Assembly: GCA_002359315.1 (NCBI GenBank)
Contig: DEMS01000023.1
Location: 1 to 64,000, forward strand
Length of the DNA: 64,000 nt
Reading direction: 5' to 3'
From: Bacteroidetes bacterium UBA2664
GTDB taxonomy: Bacteria; Bacteroidota; Rhodothermia; Balneolales; Balneolaceae
Shown: positions 25,123-34,199 of the stretch, in pieces
Layout: each line of letters starts with the position of its first letter
Position numbering within the stretch: position 1 is the first letter of the stretch
Made by a program: the position numbers and the translations under genes
The notes under the pieces: model-generated
What the model was told of the DNA's origin: nothing
Databases searched by the model: none
The model's input: the letters and a program-made list of their open reading frames with translations, nothing else

Positions 25123-26244
25123 ATGTCTAAAAAGTGGAGTGTTAAGAAGTCGTTAGCAAATACCTATGCTAATTTTATTGAAATAATAAAAGAAGAGCGA
25201 TTATTTCTTATTCTCATCTCCTTTAGCTTTTTTCTTGCAGGTATCGCTCATCCTTATGCTCATATTGCCATGTGGGTAGGGTTTGGATACGCGGCATACT
25301 CGGCGATTGCGAATGACAGTATCCAGACGATTGGAACCTTTCTTGCATCAAATTCAGATCGGCCCTGGTATATTCTTTGGATGTTTATCGGGGGGATTTT
25401 TCTGATCACGGTTAGCTATAGCTGGTTTACTTTGGATGGAGATGTTTCCTATGAACGATTATCAACCTCGGCGTTAGCTGTAGCCCCCACAAATTTTACG
25501 TTTTTACAGATAGCGGCACCGATATTTTTACTTGTCCTGACACGATTAAGAATGCCGGTTTCTACAACATTTCTGATCTTAAGCTGCTTTTCATCGGATC
25601 TGAATGGCATTTTGGAAATGCTAACCAAAAGTCTCGGCGGATATATTGTAGCGTTTACAGTTGGAATATTAGTCTGGTCGGTCGTCTCAAGATGGATTAG
25701 CCGGAATTTTGTCGGGGAAGCAAAACCGTACTGGACGATAATTCAGTGGATCACATCAGGCTGTTTATGGTCTGTCTGGGTAATGCAGGATATTGCAAAT
25801 ATTGCTGTATATCTGCCCAGAGCATTATCGGGGCAACAATTTATAGCATTTGCGGGGTTTATCTTTTTAGGACTGGGTTTGATTTTCTACCTGAGGGGAG
25901 ATAAAATTCAACAAATTGTGACCGAAAAATCACATGTCACCGATGTAAGGGCGGCCACCATCATCGACTTCATCTATGCGATCCTGCTCTTTTTCTTTAA
26001 AGAGTTAAGTAATATTCCAATGAGTACAACATGGGTATTCATAGGATTATTGGCCGGACGTGAATTGGCGATGAGCCTCATGGATCAGGCGGGTCACGGC
26101 AAACCGTTTAAAAAATCTATAAAACTGATTCGAAGAGATATTTTATATGCAGGGATAGGGTTACTGGTATCTATACTTCTTGCAGTTTCAATTAACCCTG
26201 ATATCAATAGAGAAATCATGGAATTATTGGGGATAGGTAATTAA
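25123..26244 (+). CDS. Divergent PiT-like inorganic anion (phosphate) permease
   Basis: A 373-residue polytopic protein with roughly ten membrane helices and an internal duplication resembling the PiT/PHO-4 family. In the first half AIANDSIQTIGTFLAS corresponds to the G-A-N-D-V-A-N-A motif and RMPVSTTFLILSC to PVSTTH. In the second half MQDIANIAVYLPR and IPMSTTWVFIGLLAGRELA occupy the same places. The motifs are degenerate, so it would be missed or called hypothetical by simple searches. The Pho-box-like repeat upstream and the Na/Pi cotransporter 180 bases downstream support phosphate transport or sensing. Alternatives are sulfate or another oxyanion. Confidence 0.6.
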   Translation: MSKKWSVKKSLANTYANFIEIIKEERLFLILISFSFFLAGIAHPYAHIAMWVGFGYAAYSAIANDSIQTIGTFLASNSDRPWYILWMFIGGIFLITVSYSWFTLDGDVSYERLSTSALAVAPTNFTFLQIAAPIFLLVLTRLRMPVSTTFLILSCFSSDLNGILEMLTKSLGGYIVAFTVGILVWSVVSRWISRNFVGEAKPYWTIIQWITSGCLWSVWVMQDIANIAVYLPRALSGQQFIAFAGFIFLGLGLIFYLRGDKIQQIVTEKSHVTDVRAATIIDFIYAILLFFFKELSNIPMSTTWVFIGLLAGRELAMSLMDQAGHGKPFKKSIKLIRRDILYAGIGLLVSILLAVSINPDINREIMELLGIGN

Positions 26245-26425
26245 AATGCAAAGATTAGATCTGTAACTTTCGGAAAATGAATCTTATGGGTATGGGAATG
26301 AATAAATTTATTATGGATTATGAATACACGGTAAGATTATCAAAAATCGAAATTCTGAATAGTTTAGAATCCTTGTATATTATAACCCTTGGATCTAAAA
26401 TTAAGACCGACCTGATATACCGGGG

Positions 26426-28162
26426 ATGAGCTACACATTTTTTGATTTTTTACAACTTATTGGGGCTTTGGGGATTTTCATTTATGGAATGAAAATCTTC
26501 AGTGATGGTTTACAAAAAGTTGCCGGGAATAAGCTGAGAGCAATTCTAAAGGGGATGACCAAGAACCGGTTCACCGGTATTCTCACCGGTTTTGGGGCAA
26601 CTACGATCACCCAATCTTCATCCACCACCACTGTAATGGTGGTAAGTTTTGTGAATGCCGGCCTGATCACATTTGTAGAGTCAACTGGCGTCATTATGGG
26701 GGCAAATATCGGCACCACTGTAACGGCCTGGATGGTTTCCATCTTTGGATTTCAAATGCAAATCACGCCATTTGCGGTCAGCTTAATCGGTATTTTTTTC
26801 CCGTTTCTGTTTATTGGAAAAGAAACACTGCGGAATACGGCTGAAGCAATTATTGGATTTGGTATCCTGTTTATTGGCCTGGATTTCATAAAAGGAGCCG
26901 TTCCCGATATTCGGGATAATCCCGAAATGTTTGCCGTATTAGATTCATTTACAGAATTCGGTTTAATTTCCATACTTATTTTTATTGCAGTTGGGACAAT
27001 CCTGACACTTTTAACACAATCCTCATCGGCATCAACGACCATCACATTGGTGATGTTATTTCAGGGATGGATCGATTTCCCGATTGCAGCCGCAATGATC
27101 TTGGGTGAAAACATCGGAACTACAGTCACTGCAAATATTGCAGCGATTATTGGGAATGTTCATGCTAAACGTGCGGCCAGGTTCCATTTTATGTTCAATG
27201 TGATTGGAGTTGTCTGGATGCTATTTTTGATAAATCCGTTTTTGATTGGGATTGATATGGTTATCCAGAATTTTGTTCCCGATGTGGGATCCGTTTTTGA
27301 TGATTCACAAGAGGCCCGGGCAGCCGCTACATTGGGACTTTCCCTTTTCCATACCACATTTAATGTGCTGAATGTGGTACTGTTATTTGCATTTGTACCG
27401 GCAATTATTCGGCTTGTTGAACGCATGCAAAAAGACAAAGACGATTCAGATCATGCGTTTCGCCTGCAATACATTTCAGGTGGACTAATGTCGTCCCCGG
27501 AGCTTTCAATTGCTCAGGCTCATAAAGAAATTGAACTTTTTGGAAAGCTGATAGAGAAGATGCACTATAGCTTCTCGGGACTGCTCTTTAAAAAACAGAA
27601 GAAGCAGCAAAAGTTTTTGAAAAAGATTGAGAAAAGAGAACAGATAACAGACAACATTGAACTGGAGGTATCGGAATATCTAACAAGAATTTCCGGCACT
27701 AATCTATCTACAGATGCAACCCGAAGAATACGTTCGATGTTGAGTATTATCAATGATCTTGAGAGAGTGGGGGATCTTTATTTCCAGCTTTCGAAAACAT
27801 TTGAAAATATGATGAAGCTGGAAGTTGCCCTGCCGAAAGAGGCGATTATAGAGGTAAGCGACTATTTAGATGTGATCCTGAAAGCGATCAAGTTAATGCG
27901 TGAGAATATGCAGAAAACGGATGGCACTATTGATTTGGATGGGGCAATCGTTCTGGAAAATCGAATTAATGATGTCCGTGACCAGATGAAAGAGGCGCAC
28001 TATGTGAGACTTGAAAAAGGGCTCTATACATCACAAGCCGGCGTGGTATTTTTAGATTATATAACGAGACTGGAGAAGATTGGAGATCATATCTTTAATG
28101 TACAGGAAGCTTTGGCAGGTAAAAAATTAAAAACCCATTCTGAAATGGTTGTCGGCAGATAG
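26426..28162 (+). CDS. Na+/phosphate cotransporter with PhoU-like C-terminal domain
   Basis: A 578-residue NptA/SLC34-type protein. Two inverted NaPi repeats carry the QSSS signatures: TITQSSSTTTVMVVSFVNAGLI near residues 57-78 and LLTQSSSASTTITLVMLF near 195-215, each followed by GANIGTTVTA/GENIGTTVTANIAA. From about residue 350 a helical PhoU-like domain follows (RIRSMLSIINDLERVGDLYF and YITRLEKIGDHIFNV), which in PhoU chelates metal clusters. It imports phosphate with sodium across the inner membrane and may be regulated through the PhoU-like tail. It is in line with the PiT-like gene upstream; a 181-base gap leaves room for its own promoter. Confidence 0.93.
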   Translation: MSYTFFDFLQLIGALGIFIYGMKIFSDGLQKVAGNKLRAILKGMTKNRFTGILTGFGATTITQSSSTTTVMVVSFVNAGLITFVESTGVIMGANIGTTVTAWMVSIFGFQMQITPFAVSLIGIFFPFLFIGKETLRNTAEAIIGFGILFIGLDFIKGAVPDIRDNPEMFAVLDSFTEFGLISILIFIAVGTILTLLTQSSSASTTITLVMLFQGWIDFPIAAAMILGENIGTTVTANIAAIIGNVHAKRAARFHFMFNVIGVVWMLFLINPFLIGIDMVIQNFVPDVGSVFDDSQEARAAATLGLSLFHTTFNVLNVVLLFAFVPAIIRLVERMQKDKDDSDHAFRLQYISGGLMSSPELSIAQAHKEIELFGKLIEKMHYSFSGLLFKKQKKQQKFLKKIEKREQITDNIELEVSEYLTRISGTNLSTDATRRIRSMLSIINDLERVGDLYFQLSKTFENMMKLEVALPKEAIIEVSDYLDVILKAIKLMRENMQKTDGTIDLDGAIVLENRINDVRDQMKEAHYVRLEKGLYTSQAGVVFLDYITRLEKIGDHIFNVQEALAGKKLKTHSEMVVGR

Positions 28163-28193
28163 ATTCGATTCAATGAGAAATCATGAATCGAAT
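28163..28193. terminator. Hairpin between convergent genes
   Basis: ATTCGATTCA (28163-28172) and TGAATCGAAT (28184-28193) form a perfect 10-base-pair stem with an 11-base loop. There is no U tract on either strand, so it is a weak or factor-assisted terminator, or merely an mRNA end-protecting hairpin for both genes. Confidence 0.45.
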
Positions 28194-28210
28194 AGAAGTA
28201 AACCTGTTGC

Positions 28211-28987
28211 CTATTCCAGCCCTGTTAAAAAACGATCCCTTAGCTCCTGCACATAGATGCCAATGTCATTTCTGATTTCAAAAAGCCTTCGATGAAATTT
28301 CGAGTAGACAGACGAGGGTATGAAAGGTTCATCTTTAATTTTCTGAAGAAATAAGATAGCTTCATTTGCACTGATCAACGCCTTTTTGGTATATGCAATA
28401 TTTCCACCCAGAACATCGTGATCAAAACCAAATGAATATCCACCGGCTAATTTGGCAGTTATTTTCAGCGTATTGATCACAAATTCGTTTAATGACTTGT
28501 TCTGAAGATGATTCGGCATCTTTTCAGCCCATTTCAAGACATCGACTGCATACTCTCGCGATTCTCGATAGATGTCAAGGTTTTCAATGGATCCATAATC
28601 AGAGAAAGTAAAATCTTCACTTAACTCTTTCCACTCTTCACCATAGTCGAAGTCATCTTCATCAGAATCGTCATCATAGAATGGAAAACTGTTATCACGA
28701 AAGAAAAAATCATCATCTTCCATCTCGTCTTCATCATCCTCCCAGTCATCCTCATCTTCCGGGAAATAGGCGTCATCCAGAAGCAGTTCTTCCTCAATAA
28801 ACGCTTCTACAGCATCTAATTCGTCCAAACTTTCTTGCAAAAGGGTCATCCACCGAGGTGTATTTCCTTTTAGATCGCTTGTTATGAACTTGCGTAATTG
28901 TTCGCTACGCTTTTCGATTTCGTCGAGGTGAGACTCCCATTGAAATTCATTCCATACAGGGCCTTCATCAAAATCGTCTGAACTCAT
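28211..28987 (-). CDS. Acidic protein of unknown function
   Basis: I do not recognise this 258-residue protein. It is cytoplasmic-looking, with no signal peptide or membrane segment. Residues about 70-120 are extremely acidic (runs of Asp/Glu with interspersed Phe and Tyr: EDEDDWEDDEDEMEDDDFFF), probably disordered. The flanks are helical; the C-terminal 100 residues contain LNEFVINTLKITAKLAGGYSFGFDHDVLGGNIAYTKKALISANEAILFLQKI, which looks like a compact helical domain. Acidic Asp/Phe-rich linkers of this kind occur in DNA-mimic and chaperone-like proteins, but nothing here allows a function. It is the last gene of a minus-strand block after PNP. Confidence 0.75.
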   Translation of the reverse strand: MSSDDFDEGPVWNEFQWESHLDEIEKRSEQLRKFITSDLKGNTPRWMTLLQESLDELDAVEAFIEEELLLDDAYFPEDEDDWEDDEDEMEDDDFFFRDNSFPFYDDDSDEDDFDYGEEWKELSEDFTFSDYGSIENLDIYRESREYAVDVLKWAEKMPNHLQNKSLNEFVINTLKITAKLAGGYSFGFDHDVLGGNIAYTKKALISANEAILFLQKIKDEPFIPSSVYSKFHRRLFEIRNDIGIYVQELRDRFLTGLE

Positions 28988-29175
28988 TCAGTGATGTGCT
29001 AATAGATTTAGGGTTACAGTATTTAAAGAAATCTTTAAATCAAATACAACTGAAAAATACAACTTTTTCAAATGAATTTCATTGTTCTAAATTACATAAT
29101 TATTGTTTTTGTCGGACCAATCTCAAAGAATCAGCAAAGTTAAATTCGGCGCTCATAAGCGACATTAGAAGGAGG

Positions 29176-30012
29176 TCAAAGTTTTTCCAGTACACCGATA
29201 ATTACTTTCGTCATTTTAGGCTCTGCCATTGCGGCTGCGTCTAAAATTTCTTCAATATTGACAGGTTGTAAGGAGTCGGGGAAACATTCGTCTGTAATCA
29301 CAGAAATCCCAAGAACATCCATACCCATATGAACGGCAGCGGTTACCTCAGGCACTGTACTCATTCCTACAACGTCAGCGCCAAGAAGTCTCAGATATCG
29401 ATATTCGGCCCGGGTTTCCAGCATCGGCCCGCTTAGGGCGACATATACTCCCTGATGCATCGGGATTGCTTCATTCAGGGCAACATTTTGAGCAATTTCA
29501 CGCAATCGTTCTGTATACGGGTCGCTCATGTCAGGAAAACGGGGGCCAAGCTCATTATCATTAGGCCCGATAAGCGGGTTGTCTCCCAGTAAATTGATAT
29601 GATCACTGATTAACATGATATCCCCACGCTTATAGTTGGGATTCATGCCGCCACACGCGTTACTTACAATCAATGTATCTGCACCATTCTCTTTCAGTAC
29701 ACGAACCGGAAAAACGATCTGATTCATGTTGTATCCCTCGTAATAGTGAAAACGCCCCTGCATTGCGACGATCTCCTTATCACCCAGTGTGCCAAAAAGC
29801 AGCTTGCCTGCATGACTCTCCACAGTAGATACCGGAAAATGAGGGATTTCATCATAGGATATTACGGTTTCAATCGTCATCTCGTCTGCAAGCTGACCCA
29901 AACCGGTGCCCAATATTAACATATAATTCGGACGCATCTCGGTTTTAGACTGGATAAAGTCCAGAGCTTCCCTGCGGTTGTTTCGAAACAGTTCAATGGA
30001 GTTTTTTTGCAT
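29176..30012 (-). CDS. punA: Purine nucleoside phosphorylase (class I, trimeric type)
   Basis: The enzyme cleaves purine nucleosides with phosphate to the base and ribose-1-phosphate for salvage. At 278 residues it fits the trimeric class. Key segments are LILGTGLGQLADEM near residues 33-46, HAGKLLFG with the phosphate-site His, GRFHYYEGYNM, VSNACGGMNPNYKRGDIMLISDHINLLGDNPLIGPN near 117-152, LSGPMLETRAEYRYLRLLGADVVGMSTVPEVTAA (Glu at the purine site, Met in the ribose site) and VITDECFP. DivIVA is upstream on the same strand with a 133-base gap. Confidence 0.95.
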   Translation of the reverse strand: MQKNSIELFRNNRREALDFIQSKTEMRPNYMLILGTGLGQLADEMTIETVISYDEIPHFPVSTVESHAGKLLFGTLGDKEIVAMQGRFHYYEGYNMNQIVFPVRVLKENGADTLIVSNACGGMNPNYKRGDIMLISDHINLLGDNPLIGPNDNELGPRFPDMSDPYTERLREIAQNVALNEAIPMHQGVYVALSGPMLETRAEYRYLRLLGADVVGMSTVPEVTAAVHMGMDVLGISVITDECFPDSLQPVNIEEILDAAAMAEPKMTKVIIGVLEKL

Positions 30013-30145
30013 TCTTTATAGATATTTAGTGTTTAAATAGTACAGATAGTCGAGCTGCACATTGGAATGACAACAATATACCAACGCTCATTGTTTCCAG
30101 GAAGTAAAAGTGGATGAAAAATTCAGAGTGAGGTACAGCCGTTTG

Positions 30146-30757
30146 CTAGTCAATTTGATCCAGGATATCATCAATTTTTTCATTTCCGGGGATATCGGGA
30201 ATCGCAGAATCATCTGTTTCTGTCTGTTTTTTTCCTTTTTTCCGATGTGTTGTTCCCATTGGATTTTGCTGGGCATCAGGCATTTCAGGTACAGTAAACA
30301 AGGACTGTTTATCACCGCCAAATTGATCGAGAGAATGGTTTATATTTTCAAGAAATGATCTGAGGGATTGAACCATCTCTTCTCTTTTCTCAACAATTTG
30401 AAGAGTATGCTGTCGGATTTTCCAGCGTTCTCTATGAGCTTCCTGATAGATTGTTTCAGCTTCAAGTTCAGCTTTTTCAACAATGTTTTTTGCTTCTTTT
30501 CTGGCTCCGACCAGCTTCTCCTCTGCTGAGCTTTTTGCTGTTTGAAGGGTTTCGTGAAGCGCCTCTTCTACACGCTCATAATGTTTTAATTTGTCGTTTA
30601 ATCCTGAGACTTGATTTTCCAGCTCCCGTATTTTACCGACCATAATTTCCCACTCAGCAGCCAGCAGATTCAAATAAGATTGTACTTCTGCTTGGTCATA
30701 TCCTCTGAGTGCTTTTTCAAATTGTTGTTGCTTAATCTCCAGGGCTGTCAGTTTCAT
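30146..30757 (-). CDS. DivIVA-domain protein
   Basis: A DivIVA/GpsB-type coiled-coil protein. I use the ATG at 30757, giving the standard start MKLTALEIKQQQFEKALRGYDQAEVQSYLN, which is the lipid-binding DivIVA N domain; an ATG two codons earlier is also possible. Residues 35-150 are a continuous coiled coil (KIRELENQVSGLNDKL...AKSSAEEKLVGARKEAKNIVEKAELEAETIYQEA). The C-terminal tail is polar and probably disordered. DivIVA proteins sense membrane curvature at division sites and poles; in this group a role in cell shape or division is inferred. The next gene upstream encodes a membrane coiled-coil protein. Confidence 0.92.
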   Translation of the reverse strand: MKLTALEIKQQQFEKALRGYDQAEVQSYLNLLAAEWEIMVGKIRELENQVSGLNDKLKHYERVEEALHETLQTAKSSAEEKLVGARKEAKNIVEKAELEAETIYQEAHRERWKIRQHTLQIVEKREEMVQSLRSFLENINHSLDQFGGDKQSLFTVPEMPDAQQNPMGTTHRKKGKKQTETDDSAIPDIPGNEKIDDILDQID

Positions 30758-30848
30758 AGTCATTGGTTGTTGAGGTGAATTTCTTTAAAGAAACGAAAAA
30801 GAAAATAATCAGATATCAATATTGACTCAATAATGGTATAAGTCATGA

Positions 30849-31202
30849 CTACTGATTGAGCATATTTTTAAGTTTACTGCTTTGTTTTTCGCTCTCTTTA
30901 TTGGATTCATTTTCCACTTCAATCTGAATAGCAGACTTCTGTTCCTTCTTATCTGCTATTTTTCTTGAAGGTTCGGATTTTTGAGGGCGATCATCCGTAA
31001 CGATGGCCTCCAGGTTTTTCAGCCTTCTATCAGTCTTCTCTTTGAATTCTCTTAATGCTGCAAGGAACTCCTTATTTTCAGTCAGATTTTTTCCGGACCC
31101 TCTTTTAATCCAGTTGTTAATTATACTGCCTATAACCGAGAGGAATACAATTGAAATGACACCGCCAAAAATGATTGCAAGGATAAATGCTTCTTCGGGC
31201 AT
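30849..31202 (-). CDS. Small membrane coiled-coil protein, PspB-like
   Basis: A 117-residue protein with one N-terminal membrane helix (EAFILAIIFGGVISIVFLSVIGSII), a short basic stretch, a helical segment FKEKTDRRLKNLEAIVTDDRP and a charged, disordered Lys/Ser/Glu tail. The order of TM helix, coiled coil and LE.I..D resembles PspB, the phage-shock membrane partner of PspC and PspA. Neither pspA nor pspC is nearby, so this is similarity of layout, not proof. It could instead be a generic DUF membrane protein in an operon with divIVA. Confidence 0.6.
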   Translation of the reverse strand: MPEEAFILAIIFGGVISIVFLSVIGSIINNWIKRGSGKNLTENKEFLAALREFKEKTDRRLKNLEAIVTDDRPQKSEPSRKIADKKEQKSAIQIEVENESNKESEKQSSKLKNMLNQ

Positions 31203-31357
31203 AATGGTTCACCTATTCGTTTACTTGGTTAACGTTGCTTCTCTTTGATTTAAGCACCCATTTGAAAAAGAAAATACAAAAGATTCAGAGTTAGATGAAG
31301 TGCTAAAATAGTATTTGGTAATGAATTAAGTTCAAATCAATTCAACGTATAGATCAA

Positions 31358-32062
31358 TTAATAGTTTCGTTCACCAAAAATAGCGGTTCCTATCCTGAGC
31401 ATGGTTGAGCCCTCTTCGATGGCGACTTCCAAATCGTTAGTCATGCCCATCGAAAGATGTTCGAGACTTACACTTCCCTCAGAGAGATACGAGTACTTGT
31501 CACGAAGTGCTTTCAGTTTTTGAAATTCAGGCCTGACGATTTCTGCATCATCCGTGAATGTAGCCATTCCCATCAATCCTTTGATTTTGGTGTGTTTTAA
31601 TGATTGTCCATAGGTTAAAATAGATTCGAGGTCATCCGGATCGCAGCCACTTTTCTGATCCTCATCACTAATATTCACTTGAACGAGTGCATTGATGACT
31701 CTATTGTCGGCCGAAGCACGTTTCTCAATCTCTTTAAGGGCTTTCTTTTTATGAACAGATTGAATCCAGTTCACTCGATGAGACATATATTTAATCTTGT
31801 TTGTCTGCAGAGTTCCGATAAAATGCCACTGAATATCATCATTATGGATCGTTTCCAGTCGATCTTCCAGAGATTTTGCCCTGTTTTCACCAAAATGGAG
31901 CTGACCAAGATCTGCCAGTTCAAGGACATCCGAATCCGGTTTGGTTTTACTGACGGCTACCAGAACAATTTCATCCGGATTTCGGCCACAGTTATGACAA
32001 GCTCTTTCGATTCGCGTCAAAACGTCCTCGTATCGATCTTTAATGGGAGTACTCATATTCAA
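31358..32062 (-). CDS. yggS: YggS-family PLP homeostasis protein
   Basis: A pyridoxal-phosphate-binding TIM-barrel protein that keeps PLP balanced but has no known catalytic reaction. The PLP lysine is in VLVAVSKTKP (about residue 38). Other landmarks are FGENRAKSLEDR, WHFIGTLQTNKIK, NALVQVNISDEDQKSG, GLMGMATF, LSMGMTNDLEVAIEEGSTMLRIGTAIFG. The 234-residue length is typical. Two in-frame ATGs (32062 and 32056) are possible starts. In other bacteria yggS often sits beside divIVA and other division genes, as here with divIVA 600 bases downstream. Confidence 0.96.
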   Translation of the reverse strand: MNMSTPIKDRYEDVLTRIERACHNCGRNPDEIVLVAVSKTKPDSDVLELADLGQLHFGENRAKSLEDRLETIHNDDIQWHFIGTLQTNKIKYMSHRVNWIQSVHKKKALKEIEKRASADNRVINALVQVNISDEDQKSGCDPDDLESILTYGQSLKHTKIKGLMGMATFTDDAEIVRPEFQKLKALRDKYSYLSEGSVSLEHLSMGMTNDLEVAIEEGSTMLRIGTAIFGERNY

Positions 32063-32334
32063 TAGGTTTCAAATTGTATTTATGTCCAACTGTAAACTAA
32101 CAGAATATTTTTGCCAAATCATTCAAAAATCTTTTTAAAGCTTGCAGATTAATGGGCAGAAATGGAAATAATTTCATTGAATAGAGTGTAGATTGCTGAA
32201 ATCTTTAAAAATAGCTTTCAATGGATGAAAATGATTCGTATTTTTGGGGTCTGTGAAAAAAAAAATGATCCACCAGCGACAATCCATATATCGGACTACC
32301 GCAGGGTTCAAGTCCCAAGGGGAGGAGAATTGAC

Positions 32335-33396
32335 TTGAATACCCTCGTACGTCATATAACCAGTTTTATACATCAGTGGGCTCCACCCGGTATAAAGATG
32401 GATTATGACAATGTGGGATTGTTAATTGGAGACCCTGCCACACCGGTCACAAAAATTTTAGTCTGTCTGGATGTCACAGAATCGATTGTTGATGAAGCTC
32501 TTCAAAAAAACTGTGAACTGATTGTTTCACATCATCCACTCATTTTCAATAAGATATCCGCAATCAATCCAACCCATGAGCAGGGTAGAATTATCTACAA
32601 GATGATTCAAAACAATATATCGCTCCTCACTGCACATACAAATTTAGATGCTGCTCTGGACGGTGTGTCATTTGTGCTGGCTAATAATTTAGGATTGGAT
32701 GATCTGCAATTTTTGGATAAAGCATATCCGATCAGCAGGAAAATATCACTCACCACTGATTACGAAGATACAGAAGCCGTATTAAAGCTATTGAACTACT
32801 ACTCTGCTGAAGAGGCTCATTTTTACGAAGTGGATGGCAGGAAAGAGGGGCAGAAAAATTTTGAAGCGATTATTGATCAGCATAATGTACGGCAACTCAG
32901 AGCCGCTCTTGAGAAGGAAGGATTATTAAAAAAGGGGAGTTTTCAGGTTATAGAAATGTCGACCCCGACCAACAATTTTGGCATGGGTGTGTTAGGATAC
33001 TATCCCGATGAAGGAATTGCCAAAGAAGAATTTCTTCACCTGGTTTGCCGTGCGCTGGATGTGCCTGCCATACGGTATTCGGGCAGTTCAGAAAGAATCA
33101 AGAACGTTGCCGTATGCGGCGGTGCCGGGGTTTCTCTGAAAAATGCCGCTATCAAAGCCGGCGCGGATGCATTTGTAACGGCAGATATTAAATATCACGA
33201 CTATTTCACCGAAAAGAAGAATTTTCTTCTGGTTGATGCAGGACACTATGAGAGTGAGTTCCCGGTGGTAGAGGCCATTCGAAAAGAGCTCTCAGAAGCA
33301 TTTGAAAATATCGAAGTGGTTGCAACAGAAAATGTGACCAATCCGATGAAAGTCTATGTAACCGATTTTAAAAATAAAACATCTAATTACTCGTAA
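32335..33396 (+). CDS. Nif3-like dinuclear metal protein (YqfO type)
   Basis: A NIF3/DUF34-family protein of 353 residues. The two Nif3 halves are split by a PII/CutA-like insert at about residues 125-215, the Bacillus YqfO layout. Metal residues appear in SHHPLIF (about 63-69), HTNLDAALDG (about 98-107) and near the end DAGHYESEFPVVEAI. Family members bind two metals in a hexameric toroid; suggested roles include metal insertion and GTP cyclohydrolase I-like functions, but none is settled. The start is TTG at 32335, chosen because a strong Shine-Dalgarno (AAGGGGAGGAG, 32317-32327) is placed correctly for it. The next gene starts ten bases downstream and is probably co-transcribed. Confidence 0.93.
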   Translation: MNTLVRHITSFIHQWAPPGIKMDYDNVGLLIGDPATPVTKILVCLDVTESIVDEALQKNCELIVSHHPLIFNKISAINPTHEQGRIIYKMIQNNISLLTAHTNLDAALDGVSFVLANNLGLDDLQFLDKAYPISRKISLTTDYEDTEAVLKLLNYYSAEEAHFYEVDGRKEGQKNFEAIIDQHNVRQLRAALEKEGLLKKGSFQVIEMSTPTNNFGMGVLGYYPDEGIAKEEFLHLVCRALDVPAIRYSGSSERIKNVAVCGGAGVSLKNAAIKAGADAFVTADIKYHDYFTEKKNFLLVDAGHYESEFPVVEAIRKELSEAFENIEVVATENVTNPMKVYVTDFKNKTSNYS

Positions 33397-33405
33397 CTAC
33401 ACGCC

Positions 33406-34140
33406 ATGCAAGAGGTACTTCAACAACTCGCAAATCTCCAATATATAGACAGCAGAATCGACGAAATCAGGCAGTTAAGAGGAGATCTCCCTGAAGAAGT
33501 TTTGGATATAGAAACTAATATCAATCGGTTTGAAGCTAAAATAAAGCAACTTGAGGATGAGCAGGCAGCCCTGACCGCTGAAAAGAAAAAGCTTGAACTG
33601 GATATTGAAACATCTCTGGAAAAAACCAAGAAGTATGAAGAGCAGCAACTAACGGTTCGTAATAACCGGGAGTATGATGCCTTGACAAAAGAGATTGAGT
33701 CTCAGAAAGTTTTTGTAGAGAATTCTTTAGCCAGAATCGAAGAGATCGAAAAGCGGCAGGAAGAAGTCACTGGAATTCTTGAAGTGAATAATGAAAAGCT
33801 GAAAGAGACCGAAGAGCTTCATAAAGAGAAAAAAGAGAATCTGGATAAAGTTATTAAAAGCACTCAATCAGAAGAAGATAAATTACTTGAAAAGAGAGAG
33901 GCTTTGGAGAAGGATCTGGATGTTCGTTATGTCAGAAGTTATAACAGGCTTCGCGATGGACTTAGCAATGGAATTGCCGTTGTAGCGATGGAAAGAGGAG
34001 CAGCGCTTGGGATGGCTTTACCCCCACAGACACAAGTGGAGGTTCGCAGAAAGAATAAAGTAATTATTGATGAGCATAGCGGACGAATAGTGATCGATCC
34101 ATCCTTTTTTGAGGAAGCTAAAAAGCAGCTCAAGATATAA
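33406..34140 (+). CDS. C4-zinc-ribbon-family coiled-coil protein lacking its cysteines
   Basis: A 244-residue protein of the CT398-like family that usually follows nif3 genes. Residues 1-170 are a long antiparallel coiled coil. The C-terminal part aligns with the family's zinc ribbon, including the conserved LPPQ and GRI elements (MALPPQTQVEVRRKNKVIIDEHSGRIVIDPSFFEEAKKQ). In relatives four cysteines (G-A-C..C and C..C-G-R-I) bind zinc; here the positions read A, M, D and S, so the zinc site is gone while the fold pattern persists. The protein is probably a scaffold or nucleic-acid-associated factor; function is unknown. Confidence 0.85.
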   Translation: MQEVLQQLANLQYIDSRIDEIRQLRGDLPEEVLDIETNINRFEAKIKQLEDEQAALTAEKKKLELDIETSLEKTKKYEEQQLTVRNNREYDALTKEIESQKVFVENSLARIEEIEKRQEEVTGILEVNNEKLKETEELHKEKKENLDKVIKSTQSEEDKLLEKREALEKDLDVRYVRSYNRLRDGLSNGIAVVAMERGAALGMALPPQTQVEVRRKNKVIIDEHSGRIVIDPSFFEEAKKQLKI

Positions 34141-34199
34141 TTGCCTGTCCGGCAGACGATTGATTATATCTCTTTCGTTATAAAAATATTGAATGAATA

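Noticed and set aside
32290..32330. GGGTTCAAGTCCC resembles a tRNA T arm
   Set aside because: The T stem would have only three pairs, no acceptor, D or anticodon arms can be built around it, and the adjacent bases are the Shine-Dalgarno of the Nif3-family gene.
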